Source: Saccharum officinarum (lineage: Eukaryota > Streptophyta > Magnoliopsida > Poales > Poaceae). From it: DNA of 64,000 bases. This document shows, one piece after another, positions 27,846-40,038 of the stretch. The stretch is taken from contig CM036159.1 of the NCBI GenBank assembly GCA_020631735.1, positions 15,105,511 through 15,169,510 on the forward strand. Direction: 5' to 3'. A program made the position numbers and the translations under genes. The notes beneath the pieces are model-generated. The model had not been told where the DNA came from, did no database searches, and worked only from the letters and a program-made list of their open reading frames with translations. Every line of letters starts with the position of its first letter. Position 1 is the stretch's first letter.

Positions 27846-30800
27846 TTACATCGAGTCAGTTTTGACTGTGGCTTGCTCAACAGGAAGAACAATTGAGTTT
27901 TTGTCATCAGTATCTCCCTGCACAAGTAAATCAGAAGTGCAGTGTTCAGATAAACTTTGTTACAAGAAAAGGTGTTCAAATAAACAAGTTTGTATTACAA
28001 ACGTAGCACACCATTTTACTTAGATTGGCAAGATGCTGCTGAGTCATTTTGGGTGCATTTAGAGGACTTCTTAGAGTACCCTGAAAAATCCAAAGGTTAA
28101 CTAGTAGGAATGTTGCTAATAGGGCCCACAAGCACAAGTTAATCAGGTAATTTGTTGACCAACCATAATATCTTATTGGGAAGTTTGTCAAATTAAGGAG
28201 AATGATGTTTTTCTTCGACATGAGGAGGAAAAAGGTACCAAACAGCTAAACAGGACAATAGGTGCTATGATTGGCATAGAGAAAGATGTACCTTATTTGC
28301 CCACATTAAGCCGCAAGCGTTGCAGAGCGACCTTGGACCAGCTGGGCCCCGACGCATTGCTGGAGTAAGCCTTGAGCTGATGCCACAATTTTGGCAACTA
28401 GCAAAACAGGCCAACATTAGTCAATACATGAAGGCAACAACCTTCTGCATATGAAACTGATGTAACACATGCACATAATCACAAAGTGAAAGTTGGCACA
28501 TGACAACTAACTCACTGGGTTTCTCGAAAATGATCATCCTCGCCGTTAGCTGGAGAGACACAAGCTGCAGAAGAAGAGGCACCATCACCAAAATCTGATC
28601 TCCCAGCAAATTGACCTTTACGCCGTTTCATCCTGAAAATTTTATTGAGACTGTGCAATTCAAGATTCAGAAATAATTTACAACAAAAACATCACTGAGT
28701 TAGTGAGTAGCGATCACTTGAATGCAAAATAGGGTCATGCAATGGTTACAGGGTAAATAAACCTGGGATATGTTCCCAGTGGTGAATGGTGGCGAGCAGC
28801 AATAGGTAGGCCAGGGTTTGTTCCCTGGCAGCTGCAACAGAATGTAAACAGGATGATGAAAAGAAAAAAAAAAAACAGAAACACCTTTTCTAGCATGATT
28901 AGAGCAAAAAACAGTATCTGGATTGAACCAGGTAGGTATGAAAAGAAACACATTGGTTCCGGAAAAGGAGTGACAAATGGAAAATCAGTGCCTGGCAAGG
29001 TAATGGCAAATCATAGAACTCATCAGTTCCATTCTCCATGGAATCCATATAAGCCTTTACATGATACTTCTAACAAAAATCCTAGACTTAAAGGCATAAA
29101 AAGAAAGTCCTTGTTCATTTTGATATCTAACTGAAAAAAGTCTTTTAAACATTCACATTGCTTAGCGATTTCTCAGAGCACATTATCTTGAATAACATGC
29201 CTGTACCTTTAGTGCAGAAGTACTCCAATAGGTAGATCCATGGTATCACTGCTATTTAGTTTTTCTCCAATGTTAGTACTTGGAGAAACTATTCAAGATC
29301 AAAGGGCAACCTAAGATTGGATAGGATAGCAGTGATAATAGTCTGAATATGGCTTGTGTATTCCTATTTAAACAGAGTGACATAAGAAATTAAGTAAATC
29401 CTGATCTTATATACCAAAGAATATTCTCGCATTAGGAATGTAGAAGGCGCGGCACATCCTATTTATGTGATATAGCAATGTCAAAGTCAAACATAATCAA
29501 GTCTGCAATAAGCTAATAAAGTCTACAATAAGCTAATAATTTTATCTAACGTGGAGAGTGGAGACTAACAAACGCAGTCATCTTACAATTTATATCTCAA
29601 ATCCTCCAAATGACAGCAGACAATTTGTTAACCAAGAATACTTACAAAATTTCATTATGCGCGGGCTTTAAAATTTTAAATATGCATGGACCCTGGTAGG
29701 TTATGATGGTCATTTCATGTGCAGCATAGTTATATCATTGCTAAACATAGAAGGGCATTATTCTGTCCTTACTTTTGGGCAACCTCCTTGCGCACACTGT
29801 ATCTAATCCTTTTATCAAAACATCTTTCCTTTCTCTTCTCACGGAATCTCATTAAGGAAGCGACCCTTCTAGCAGCCATAGTTGTATTCTGCACATGAGA
29901 CAATGCTTCAGGAGAAACTGGAAATACCTATCCTTACTGCAGGAAGTGTGTGGATACCTTCTCATCATTTGCCGTAGGAACAGCCATGTTTACCAAACCA
30001 GGCGGAACCTCGTACCCTCCAAGTACTAAAAGAACAGCCTGAACCTGTTCAAGAGAAAATATTTAGGATATACAACTCGCCTAGGTCGAGTTTCTGCATA
30101 TGCAACTCCCATATCTCACTGACACGCTGGCTCACACATGGCCCTGGGATACACGTGTCAGTGAAACAATCATCATCATATACACTCAAACAAATCAATA
30201 ATGACATAGGCATATGGTAACCTCAAAACCTTCAATATGGTTGCATCATGCTTACTTTGTTCTTAGTTTATCTTAGGACATACATCCCAGTGAAGCTCTT
30301 CACTACACCATCACTAGGGTTCATGATTGCATTTACAAGCATTCTCACTAATACAGTAGCTAAGGAATTGAGATATAGACCAAAAAAAAATCAAAAACAC
30401 ATTCCAATTGAAGACTGGCAAAACCACCTTGTAACTGTGAAGACCAAATAATCATGTTGTTTCATGATTAGATCTCTAGTAAAAATTTGAAAGTTATGAC
30501 CATGACTTTGACCAATCCAGGTAAATCGTCTCAATTGTTCACTTACAGAAGTTTCGTAATTTAGTTGCCTCCAGCTTTCCAAAGAATCTTCCCTAATAAC
30601 TAGAACAAAAAGAATCCTCAGCTTGCCAATGAGAAAAGTAAATCATATGAATGAATCCAGTCTAGTCCAGGACCACAGATGAAACATGCTTGCAAATTTT
30701 CATATTTGGGATCAAAACACTAGTAAGACTTAAGGAACAAAGAATATATGCTTCTGATATAAAAAAAAGAATATGCACGCTTCTATTGGAATTTTATTCA

Positions 30801-31603
30801 GCAAATATAACATAAACACAAATATGTCATAATAGTAGCAGAAGAAAGAAGACATCTACTCCACTATTCAGCAAACACGTGACTCCGCCACAACACAACA
30901 CAACTATAAAACATACAAATATCAAGCATTCAGAAATCAAGCATTCAGCTCAATTCCACTCGAACAGTAGAACGGTATATCCATACTGATCGAAAAATGG
31001 CCAAACCAATTCATAATAACATTAGTCCTTCCCCTTACAGGATAACCAAAAGCACAGTCATATGATATAGCACGCATATTCTTTGGTGCAATTCAGCAAG
31101 GGAACAAAGGGATATAGTCTATTTACAATAGCAAATCAGAAACTGCGGCTAACTTAGCCATAATTGGCAATCAAGTCCCCTTAGAATTCAATCAAGAACG
31201 ATAAAGAGAGAATTTTTATGTGCAACTCGACAGCAGAGCGCCTCTGCAAAGCCGGAACAATATTTGCGAATTCATAGCCGGCGCCCGGCGGACGCTAATC
31301 TCCGGCCAAGAACGATTAACGACGATCGCAACAAGTCAACGCAGTATATAGGAACCAAGGAGATAATTCGGGAGGGGGCGATGGAATTTGCAGGGGTGCA
31401 AGAGGCGCGACCTTTTGGGGCGGGACGGGGTCGAAGATGTAGACGTCGCCCTGGTACACCAGCGTGAGCTGCTCCGACGCCGCGTTCATCAGCGCCTCCG
31501 CCGCCGCCGCCGCCGAGGAGGCGTCGTCCCCGCCGAAAGCGGCGGCGCCATCCGCCAGGGGCGGCCGGGGACCGTGGTCGTCCGCCGCGGGCTCCGCCGC
31601 CAT
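27846..31603 (-). CDS. TIFY-CCT-GATA zinc-finger transcription factor (ZML type)
   Basis: Nuclear transcription factor of the class that joins TIFY, CCT and GATA domains (ZIM and ZIM-like). Seven exons, 5' to 3': 31603-31412, 30044-29958, 29888-29773, 28632-28516, 28397-28292, 28080-28012, 27917-27846. All joints are GT-AG and in phase; 252 aa. Residues 47-52 are the TIFY core, here TLVYQG, followed by [21 protein letters not shown]. The CCT domain is about 100-140 ([20 protein letters not shown]). The zinc finger is about 172-199 with CQNC, 20 residues, CNAC, the spacing of this plant class. The C-terminus (KTDSM) is short. The start is set by the in-frame ATG that opens the Ala-rich N-terminus. 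An upstream in-frame ATG at 31673-31675 exists but its sequence lacks family character. Confidence 0.93.
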
Positions 31604-31806
31604 CGGCTGGGGATCGGACGGTGGAGATGCGTGCGTACAGGGGGCGGGCCGCGGACAGGCTCGGTTTGAGCGCACGTGTGGAGGATGGACGAGAGGCGCG
31701 CACGTGTGATGGTGGAGACATATACACTGCCGGTGTACGTGTCTGCCCGTGGGGCGTCAGAACTCACAAGCCTACGCGTTCTGTGTTTTCCGCTTCTGAT
31801 AAGTAA

Positions 31807-32049
31807 GGGCCGGATTAGTTCCCATAAAATTTTGCAAAATTTTTTAGATTCTCCGTCACATCAAATTTTTAGACACATGCATGAAGCATTAAATATAGAT
31901 AAAAAATAAAACTAATTATATAGTTTAGACGAAATAGACGAGACGAATCTTTTAAGCCTAATTAGATCATGATTGGACACTAATTGTCAAATAACAACGA
32001 AACATGCTACATGGTCATTTTGCAAAAATTTTTACAACTGAACAAGCCC
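31807..32049. mobile_element. Tourist-like MITE
   Basis: Ends GGGCCGGATTAGTTCCC and GAACAAGCCC are flanked by TAA on both sides (31804-31806, 32050-32052). The interior has GACGAGACGAATCTTTTAAG and CATGATTGGACACTAATT, as in other copies in this window. Confidence 0.8.
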
Positions 32050-32319
32050 TAAGCAAAAAAAAAAAAAAGAAATGGAGTACGCTATATGGATATGGATTTG
32101 CGAATGTGATGTCTCCTCCAGTCCTCCGTCATGATAAAGTAGCGTGTGAAGTTTGTTAGTATGAACCCATGAGATTGAGATGTTCTGAAACATAAACCAA
32201 GTCTGCGCTTGCAATGTGCGACTCGAATCGCGTATAATAAAATATAATGTTCTGAAACGAAATCCTTAGTCGGAAATTCAAAAATAGACTATAACGGAAC
32301 CGAGAATAAATTTACGGCT

Positions 32320-33610
32320 GGCCTAGCGTCCGGATGTGTCCCTGCTCCGCCCTGTCCGCACAGACTCATGGCATATCCGTCACGCCTCCACTCCGTTTCA
32401 CGCACCACCCCGCCCGCTCCATTGCACGTGTGTGCGGGCCCTGTGGGACCGTCTCGGCCGCTCCTTTTTCGAGCGTGCACGCGGTTCCACTCTCTCTTTT
32501 TTTGCACGCGCACGCGGGAAAAGCATATTTACTTTTGCAACCTTCAGAATTAAGTTTTGCAATATTTAGAGGAAAACAATTGCAAGATGCGTTTGAAAAT
32601 GAAACATTTAAAACATAAATTTGCAACATACATGTGAAGCCATTGTAACACATAGAACATCTAGATATATTTTGCAACGTCCAAATAAAATAGTTGCAAC
32701 ATCCGTCTAGAATAGCTAAAAACACTTCAAGCAAACGCTTGCAACATACTGTGTATCCATGGCAACACATGCAATATTCCCCGATATACTTTTGCAACAT
32801 TCAAATAAAACACTTGCAATATCCTTATGAAACACATGTAACATGCATATGAAAACACATGAAACACTTATAACATGCGCATAAAACACTTGCAACATCC
32901 AAATGAAACACTTGCATTATGCGTTTGAAACACTTGAAACATACCCTTGCAACATGCTGAATCAACACATCTTCTTCCTACTTAAGCGAATGGAGGCTTA
33001 TCGGCGTGGAGAGAGAGGGGGGAAGACCGTCAGTCTTGCACGAGTTGGCGCCGGAGAAGGATGGTGACGTTCGGATCTCGCCGCCCGGGTCTCGGAGTGC
33101 GGCGCGACAGTGGATGGAAGAACGCTGGTCTTGCACAAGCTGGCGTCGGAGAAAGGATGGAGGCGCTTAGATCTCGCCGCTCCAGATCTCGGAGTGGGGC
33201 GCGACAGTGGATGGAAAGGCCATCGGTCTTGCACGAGCTGGTGCCAGAGAAGGACAGAGGCACTCGGATCTCGCTGCTCCGGGTCTTGCCGCTACGGACT
33301 TCGAAGTGGGACGCGACCGTGAATGGAGGCGTGGCGTAGCCAGGGCATGCACACAGTCAAGGGCGCGACACAGGAGAGGTGCGGCTTGGGCGGGAGGGGC
33401 GCTCGTGGCTCCGGCAGAGGCGTGGCGTGTGCGGGGGCGGGGGTGGGGGCGCTGCTCGGCAGAGGTGCGTCGCGTCCGAGGAACGGAAGCCGCGGTGAGG
33501 GAAGGAGGGCTAGAGGATGAGCGGAGTGGGGTTTTTTTAGAGAGATGGGAGCCGGTCCTACGCAGGTCAAGCCGCGTCCGGATGGAATCACGGGACGGAC
33601 ACCCGTAGAG
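32320..33610. repeat. unclassified repeat with degenerate TGCAACAT array, copy 1
   Basis: It begins near CTAGCGTCCGGATGTGTCC, passes through a GC-rich stretch, then about 430 bp (32530-32960) of loosely periodic TTGCAACAT / GAAACACTTG words, then a GC-rich part with three tandem 96-bp units, and ends near GTCCGGATGG...GGGACGGACACCCG. Both ends carry a GTCCGGATG word in opposite orientation, suggesting terminal inverted repeats. Frames here are low-complexity and not supported. Confidence 0.5.
33034..33330. repeat. tandem repeat, three diverged units of ~96 bp
   Basis: Units start with TCTTGCAC(G/A)AG at 33034, 33129 and 33227 and share GGATCTCGCCGC, CTCGGAGTG and GCGCGACAGTGGATGGAA. The third is the most diverged. 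Confidence 0.8.
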
Positions 33611-33650
33611 AATCATTTCGATAAATTTAGACTCCGAACTGTCCCAAAAC

Positions 33651-33888
33651 TTTAAGCCCTATTTATTTGAGCTGGTTTAAAAGCTAGCTTTCTCGCTTTT
33701 AGTTTTGACTGTTTTTATTAGCTTTTGTAATAAAATTTAAGCTTCTCGCCTTCTCAGCACATCAAAAACCATTAAAAAATCCCAGAACATGTTTTTCAAA
33801 AACCAACTCAAAAGTTAGGCTATTTGTTTTAGCGTCTAGCTTTTGACCAGTAAAAACTAAATAAAAGCTGAAATAAATGGGGCCTTAG
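33651..33888. mobile_element. MITE, TIR AGCCC(T/A)-TATTTATTTGAGCT type
   Basis: The left end AAGCCCTATTTATTTGAGCT matches the complement of the right end AGCTGAAATAAATGGGGCCTTA. The interior holds AAAAGCTAGCTTTC and its complement-like GTCTAGCTTTTGACC. No frame. Confidence 0.65.
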
Positions 33889-33952
33889 CCACACAATGAA
33901 ATACACAACCACCTACTATAGAACATGTTTACATCACTAGTGCTAGCTACTA

Positions 33953-34306
33953 GTTAGGGCTAAAAATTAGCTTAAACTAGAAGATAGCCCGCGTGTTGCT
34001 ACGGGAATTGCAAGAATTTGAAATAAAATTAAATGAAGATAATGTGGATAGTTTGCCAGATTAAAAGTTAGTGGGATGGCACGATGTGGATAGTTAATGA
34101 AAGATGGTATAGATGACTTGCATGTTAAGATAAAACTTGGAGTGGGGATTAACTTTATAAAAGATATAAATTAACTATAGTTGGCTAATCAGTTATAGCG
34201 AACAACTAGTTAAAGGTTTGACTAACTCCTATTAGCTCATCTTTTGGATGTGCTAGAGGCTAGCGTTAGTTTTGTCTAATTTTTAGCTAACTAACAATTA
34301 GCCCTT
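33953..34306. mobile_element. MITE-like element with GGGCTAAAAATTAG ends
   Basis: Left AGTTAGGGCTAAAAATTAGC is mirrored on the right by CTAATTTTTAGCTAACTAAC and TTAGCCC. The interior includes a TAGCCCGCGTGTTGCTACGGG word common in grass repeats. Limits are approximate. Confidence 0.45.
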
Positions 34307-35090
34307 ATTTCCAAACATGTTTCCTCGCTAGGATGCTAGAACATGGACTGAAGTTGGGCATGCATCCATCTACGTACAGTAGAAGATATCAAAGCCAATC
34401 TCATAACAATTGATGATTCGAACATTGTATATCCTCAAATTGAGACATAGGCTTCGCCAGAAAATTACTTCAGGATAGCACATATGGCAAAGACACTAAT
34501 ATAAGCAGCCCCAATGCAAAAAAAAAAAAAGTAAGGCTAATGCATGCATTCCAAGTTGCCATTTGCATATGTTGCGGATAGCGATGCAATCCATTTTATC
34601 AGCTTTGAGTTGTTGTCAGCTAAGAATTTGTACTCGGAACCATCTTCCACCTTCTATTCATATTCATTGTTTTACAACAATCTACTTGTGGAGTACACAT
34701 TCGGTGCTTCAAGCCTTTAACCCACATGTGGAGTACGTCATCTTGCAGTAGCCAATGGCTGACTTGTCACTTGTGTGATATTTGGCGGATCATTTCATCA
34801 CACCAGACCAGCAGCTTACAAAACCCAAATGTTGGTCTACAGCAAAAACAAGACGATTTATCATAATTTTAAATGAAATTGCGTGCGGTAACAGCTAGGA
34901 AACAAAAGAGGAAGAGAGATTACTTGGTACTGCTCAAGATCAACCTACTCTCCTTGTACTCAGGTGTACCAATTAATGAATAAAAGTTGCTAATTAATTA
35001 ATGATTTGATTTGAGATCCGTGTAATTTTCTGAAATATGTGTACCAGAGCCATTCTTTTACTATTTTATATGCATTCATCTAGTGACATC
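34307..35090. other. intergenic, no gene seen
   Basis: AT-rich DNA with only short frames and no recognised repeat ends. Confidence 0.35.
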
Positions 35091-35093
35091 CGA

Positions 35094-36270
35094 ACCAGTT
35101 TGGATTTGGCCCATATTGACCCATGTTATGTATTGATGCGAGATTGTAGGGGTTTAGTCGCACTTTGGTTGTTGAAAGTGGATTAGACCAACATATAAAG
35201 TTTATAGAGTCCTCGCCACAACTCTTGTGTTAACATTTTTACGTGAAGTAAGAGACGAAAGTGTAAGTGGGTTGGTGGTAACGTACGGTCCACTTAATAT
35301 GCAAAGTGTATATAAGCCGTTTTGACTCTAGGGGTGTGTAAATGGTATCGTGCTGACCTTTGTGGACACATACATGTGTCGGCATTGGATGCACAATCAC
35401 ATGTACAAAGAAGGAACATTTTTGTCATCGTTCTGGTCATTGTTTGCCCGATTATAGGTGTGTTGGGCTGACGAGGACATTGGTCCCTTTGAGAAAAGGG
35501 GGAAGGGTTATATGTGACATTCATGGGTTGTTTGGTTCTCTACTTCTTTACCTAGCAACTATGTTGGCTCGCTGGACGAGGATATAGAGTCAACATATAT
35601 GTTTGGATGTCTAGCCAAAGTACTTTGGGACATGTGTGCTTAGGATTTGCCTTGCTTTCGTGAGAGAGCCAAACTGGGTCTCCTAGATGGGCAAGCTTCT
35701 CGTTGCTTGCGCTAGGGAGGTCAGACAAGGGAAGGCTAGTCCTGTTTGGATTTGGCCTATAGTGGACTGTATCATGTAATTTAGGGATTTAATATCACCT
35801 TGCTTGTTGAAAAGATTTGCCCTTGCCCTTATGTGAGAGAGCCAAATTAGCTCTCCTATAGGTGGACAAGCTTCTCGTTGCTTGCTCCTGGGAGGTGACA
35901 AAAGGAAGGCTAGGCACACCCAGGAACCAAGCATGCCTTGAGTCCTTTGGATTGGGCCTATAGTGGCCTGTATTATATATTGATATGAGAATGTAGAGTT
36001 AGGAGCTGTTCGGCTGGAATTATAAGGCGGTTGAAAAAATACTGTTGGCTGATTTTTTGTGAGAGAAAAATATTGTTTCGGCTGAAAAAACAAGCTGAAT
36101 AAGACGGATTATAAGCCAGATGAACAGGGCCTTAAATATCACCTTGGTTGTTGAAGATAGGTTAGACCAATATATAAAGGTTATAGAGTCATTACCATTT
36201 ACCGCCCTCCCCGGTTAATTCTTTTACGTAAAGTGAGATCGAAAACATGAGTTAGTGGTAATGTGTGGAT
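35094..36270. repeat. diverged dispersed/tandem repeats of ~180-200 bp with a MITE inside
   Basis: Words such as TTTGGATTTGGCC, ATATTGATG(C/A)GAGA, TTGGTTGTTGAA and GACCAA(C/T)ATATAAAG recur near 35094-35290, 35640-35800, 35810-36000 and 36130-36270. The units at 35640 and 35810 also share AGAGAGCCAAA and CAAGCTTCTCGTTGCTTGC. The last unit is split by the MITE at 36003-36133. Confidence 0.65.
36003..36133. mobile_element. short MITE, hAT-like ends
   Basis: GAGCTGTTCGGCTGG at the left mirrors CCAGATGAACAGGGCC at the right. The interior is self-complementary (GGCTGATTTTTTG / CGGCTGAAAAAAC-like). About 130 bp. Confidence 0.65.
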
Positions 36271-36663
36271 CTGAGCTATTTAGGCTATGGTATTATTCCT
36301 TTTGCTCATTACGAATATAGATCTCACATCTTTTTTTTATCAATATGAATCTCACATCTCAGTAAACAGTAAACATCATTTCAGGTTCTACAAGAAAGAA
36401 AATAGTGACGATTATTTTCTTCAGGATCTACAAGAAAGAAGAGTGACAATTCTTTGACTAGATCATCTTGGATCCAGATCACACTTTAAATTCTGGATCA
36501 GTGCTTACCTACAAGTCAAAAGGAGAAATCAGAAATACATGCTGGTCAGATGCAAAGCCAGATTTTGCGACTTATTGCAGCTCGCCTTCACACAAGTTGC
36601 ATATCTTCAATCTTCTCTTTTTTGGTGCTGCTGCAGGATATATTGACCAAGCTTCCTATACAC

Positions 36664-36673
36664 TATATATAAA
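36664..36673 (+). promoter_or_regulatory. TATA box of the 36.7-kb inhibitor gene
   Basis: TATATATAAA lies 46 bp before the ATG, a suitable distance for a short leader. Confidence 0.6.
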
Positions 36674-36718
36674 CTTCACTACTGCATAGCCCATGGCTAC
36701 CCTCAGAAGCTGTTGAAC

Positions 36719-37085
36719 ATGGCCACCATCAAAGCTTGCCCTTCCAGACTTCTTCCAGTGGCTCTCCTGCTGTGTGGTAGCTGCCTATCTTACACCCTCT
36801 CTTCTCGCTTTGATTCTTCTCTGCCATCGTTCTCTTGCTCCGTCTTGAATGATGCTCATTTCTTAATTATGCAGAGCTCTAGTGATGGGCTCAATTCCGG
36901 GATTGGAAGCAAAGGACAAGGATGGGAAGGTGTGCATCGAGATCTGCCTGGAAGCAAACTACATGACGTGCCCTTCCACAGGCAACGCGGAGCTCAACCC
37001 CGCGTGCAACTGCTACCTGGCCAACGAGGACGGCTGCACCATCTACTTGAAGGACGGGACAGTGGAGAAATGCCCAAGAACCTGA
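36719..37085 (+). CDS. small secreted Cys-rich protein, potato type II proteinase inhibitor-like (copy A)
   Basis: Two exons: 36719-36776 and 36877-37085, phase-1 intron of 100 bp; 88 aa. Exon 1 is the start of a signal peptide (SRLLPVALLLCG). The mature part has the potato type II pattern C-x3-C-x6-TC...CNC...GCTIYL..G....C. Family members are secreted inhibitors of serine proteinases. Copy A has CNCY where the others have two adjacent or near cysteines, so it keeps seven cysteines, an odd number. The first AG of the acceptor (36873-36874) would lead to an early stop; the AG two bases on (36875-36876) keeps the frame. A seven-codon upstream frame (36693-36716) ends two bases before the ATG. 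A polyadenylation-like AATAAA lies at 37123-37128. Activity cannot be judged from sequence. Confidence 0.82.
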
Positions 37086-37149
37086 TCGCGGGCTCTTTTG
37101 TATGCCCAAGGTCTTGATGTCGAATAAAAGGTCTCTCCCTTTTCGTACG

Positions 37150-38337
37150 ACATAATCGGGAGAATTTCAGTTGAACCCAAGTCACCTTGCAAAAGTAAAC
37201 GAAATGTGTCATATATAAACATTGATCCAGTGGTTGCATATGATTCCATCATCAGGTGACTTGAAGTTACAGTCAAGCATTGCTAGGCTAAATTTATATG
37301 AACACAGGCAGTACCATAAAAAATAGGAAAAATAGGAACACAGAGAGTGAAACAAAAAAATACAAAAAAAAAAGAGCAGAGCTAATTCTGCTAGAAAATT
37401 TAACATCCAATTCAATACAGTTGAAAATGAATCGGAAGTGGTCGCTGCAGCTGCTGCTACAGCAGCACCCCTCGTCCCCGCAGAAACTGTAGTATCAAGA
37501 AGCCACAGTTGCAGCCGCTCCTAAAAAAGGGCAGCCGAGCAGGGTTGCGCCATCAAATCTCATAATTTCACAACACAACACATTGCTAGCTAAACAATGG
37601 CAAGTGAAAACTTCTACATGCACAATGTATAACAAAGTTACAATCCAAAATAGCTCCGAGATTGGTCATGACTATTCATGAATCATCAAAACGTTACAAC
37701 ATGAAGCAACTGCGAGCATAACTCTTTTTATTCAACAATACTAAATTCTTTAACAATAGAATGAAGTAATATTTTTCACTTGTCTTCTCTAATCTACCCT
37801 TAACTTCAAACAGTAAAACTAAGATCTACAATCCTAGCTATTCTCATGTCAGAAGATTTAAATTTGCGTTCAAAGCAGAAATGTAGTAAGTGTAATATGC
37901 AAAGGAGATTACTTTGGTTTGTCTAATCCTACAACCTACAAGGTGCCACGGTACAACAATGAGATTTAAGAGCACAGTTCACAAATTTATGTACGATAAG
38001 AACAGCGTATTAAGACAATGATAATCGATTACACTCGAGATTTACAGCAATATGAGAAATATCTCAATTCATTTGGTCCAGAGGTTAAGCATGATCAATT
38101 TTCTTCCAACTTTCTACACAATGTTGCAGTGCTTGCATTTCTGAAATCTTGATGGGAAGAAATGACTTCCTCAAAGAAAATTCCCTTTAGGATACCCATG
38201 CTATGTAATCTATCTACTACCACTTTCTCCTGTGCTAGCAGCCTGCTTGCCAGGCCATGCACTCCAATGGAGCTTTTCCTTTCATCTTGGCATTCTCACC
38301 CCGTCTATATGCAGAATCTAGCTAATTATTTCAGAAA
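37150..38337. other. intergenic, no gene seen
   Basis: AT-rich DNA, short frames only. A small GC-rich spot with GCAGCTGCTGCTACAGCAGC lies near 37445-37465. Confidence 0.35.
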
Positions 38338-38355
38338 CTCCATATCACAACTGCA

Positions 38356-38717
38356 ACAACAACAACAACAACAACATAGCCTTTTGTCCCAAGCAAGTTG
38401 GGGTAGGCTAGAGATGAAACCCAAAAGAGACGAGAAACAGGGAGACACATAAAGGGACATAAATGGCACAAGACAAAAAGATGTCACGGTTCAGACACGT
38501 TGATTGCCAATCTCCAAGCGCTCCTGTCCATAGCTAAATCCTTGGATATATTCCACTCCTTAAGATCTCTCTTAACGGACTCGTCCCAAGTTAGTTTAGG
38601 TCGACCTCTACCGCTCTTTACATTATCGGGCCGCTTTAAAACTCCGCTACGCACCGGCGCCTCAGGAGGCCTCCGTTGGACATGTCCAAACCATCTCAAC
38701 CGATGTTGAATCAATTT
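38356..38717 (-). mobile_element. 5'-truncated RTE-type LINE
   Basis: On the minus strand a frame encodes RLRWFGHVQRRPPEAPVR, GRGRPKLTWDESVKRDLK and AMDRSAWRLAI, the C-terminal part of plant RTE-clade LINEs. The element ends in a (TTG)n tail, typical of that clade. An exact 18-bp target duplication, CTCCATATCACAACTGCA, flanks it (38338-38355 and 38718-38735). Confidence 0.95.
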
Positions 38718-38735
38718 CTCCATATCACAACTGCA

Positions 38736-40038
38736 TACAGAAGAATTTAAAGACCTTAGCAATAATTGGCGGTAACATTGGTAATTCTGCAGAAACAAAT
38801 AATTAGATTCACAAGTCAACTATTTTAACCCAGCCAAAAATTACTGTTGAAACTGAAGTTCCACAAACATAGTCAAATGTTAAGCATACCCGGTTTTGAT
38901 ACCCAGAACATTGACTCCGAACATGGGACCTTAGCAAGGTCTCAACTATAACCACGATATAACAACTCTACATTCATATGCCCACTTGACAACCTCGGCT
39001 CAACAGATCAAAGTTACATAAAATTCTCAAACTATGGTGCTATAAAAGTAGTTTCACCAGGCCATGGCCAACTAGAGTCTCTAGTAGTTCAAATTTCAAA
39101 CCAAATTCTGCAAAAAATGTAACACCTATCTTAAGTAACATATTGCCACCAATGGGATTCAAAAGGCAACTACAGTAGCCAGCCGAAAATTATTGTGGAA
39201 ATGAACTCATTCAAGCATAATGAACAGAGTTCCCAGAAACATAAATCTGTGAACTGTTAAGCATGGCCCTGGGTGTGCACAGAGCTAGATTGGTTCTCAA
39301 TACCATTCTTGGAAACTTATGAATGGCTGGACTTTAACTACAAGATAGCCACATTGCATTCATATGAACACTTAACTTTGACTACCCCAGCAGAAACATT
39401 TCAAAACGTTATATAACGTTGTTGTGCACATCAAAGTACTCTAGAACACAAATATTTTAGCAGACTACTCCCCTCTCGATGAAAACTTCTAGTACAATAG
39501 TTATAGTTCAAACAAATTATCGAAATGACACGCAGCTCTCCTGCATTGTTCGACAATAAAAATTCTCTCCTGCATTGTTCAACAATAAAAATATTGCCAG
39601 AAATGATAACAACTCACTAAAGTACCAGTAATTGTCCCAGTGCAGTGCAGACAACTTCACCGTTCAAAGTATCCTAGCTTGCAAAACCTTACCTAAAGAT
39701 ATCAATTTTCGCAATGATTGCAACAACCACAGAACGACAAGTGAAGACCACCTGATTCCAATCCTCTCTTTAAGAAACAGAATCAGCAACAGATGGAACT
39801 CTGATCCTGCAAATTCCCTATGTCACTAGTCTCATAAAAAGCATTGATACAGAACTTGAAGCTCGATCACTAAGTCTAAGATCGTATTGCCCGAAGCCCA
39901 ATTGGCATTTGCACTGGCAGAGAAATGATCTCCAGTCAAATTTACTAATTATTGACTCCTTGTTCCAAAATTGTATCCTTTTCATACAAGAAACACGAAA
40001 CAAATCAAGAAACGAGGGCATACAGAGCTCTCGTCGTC
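38736..40038. other. 3' flank of the L12 gene, no gene seen
   Basis: AT-rich DNA with a direct duplication CTCTCCTGCATTGTTC at about 39536 and 39566. It probably includes the 3' UTR of the L7/L12 gene. Confidence 0.35.
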
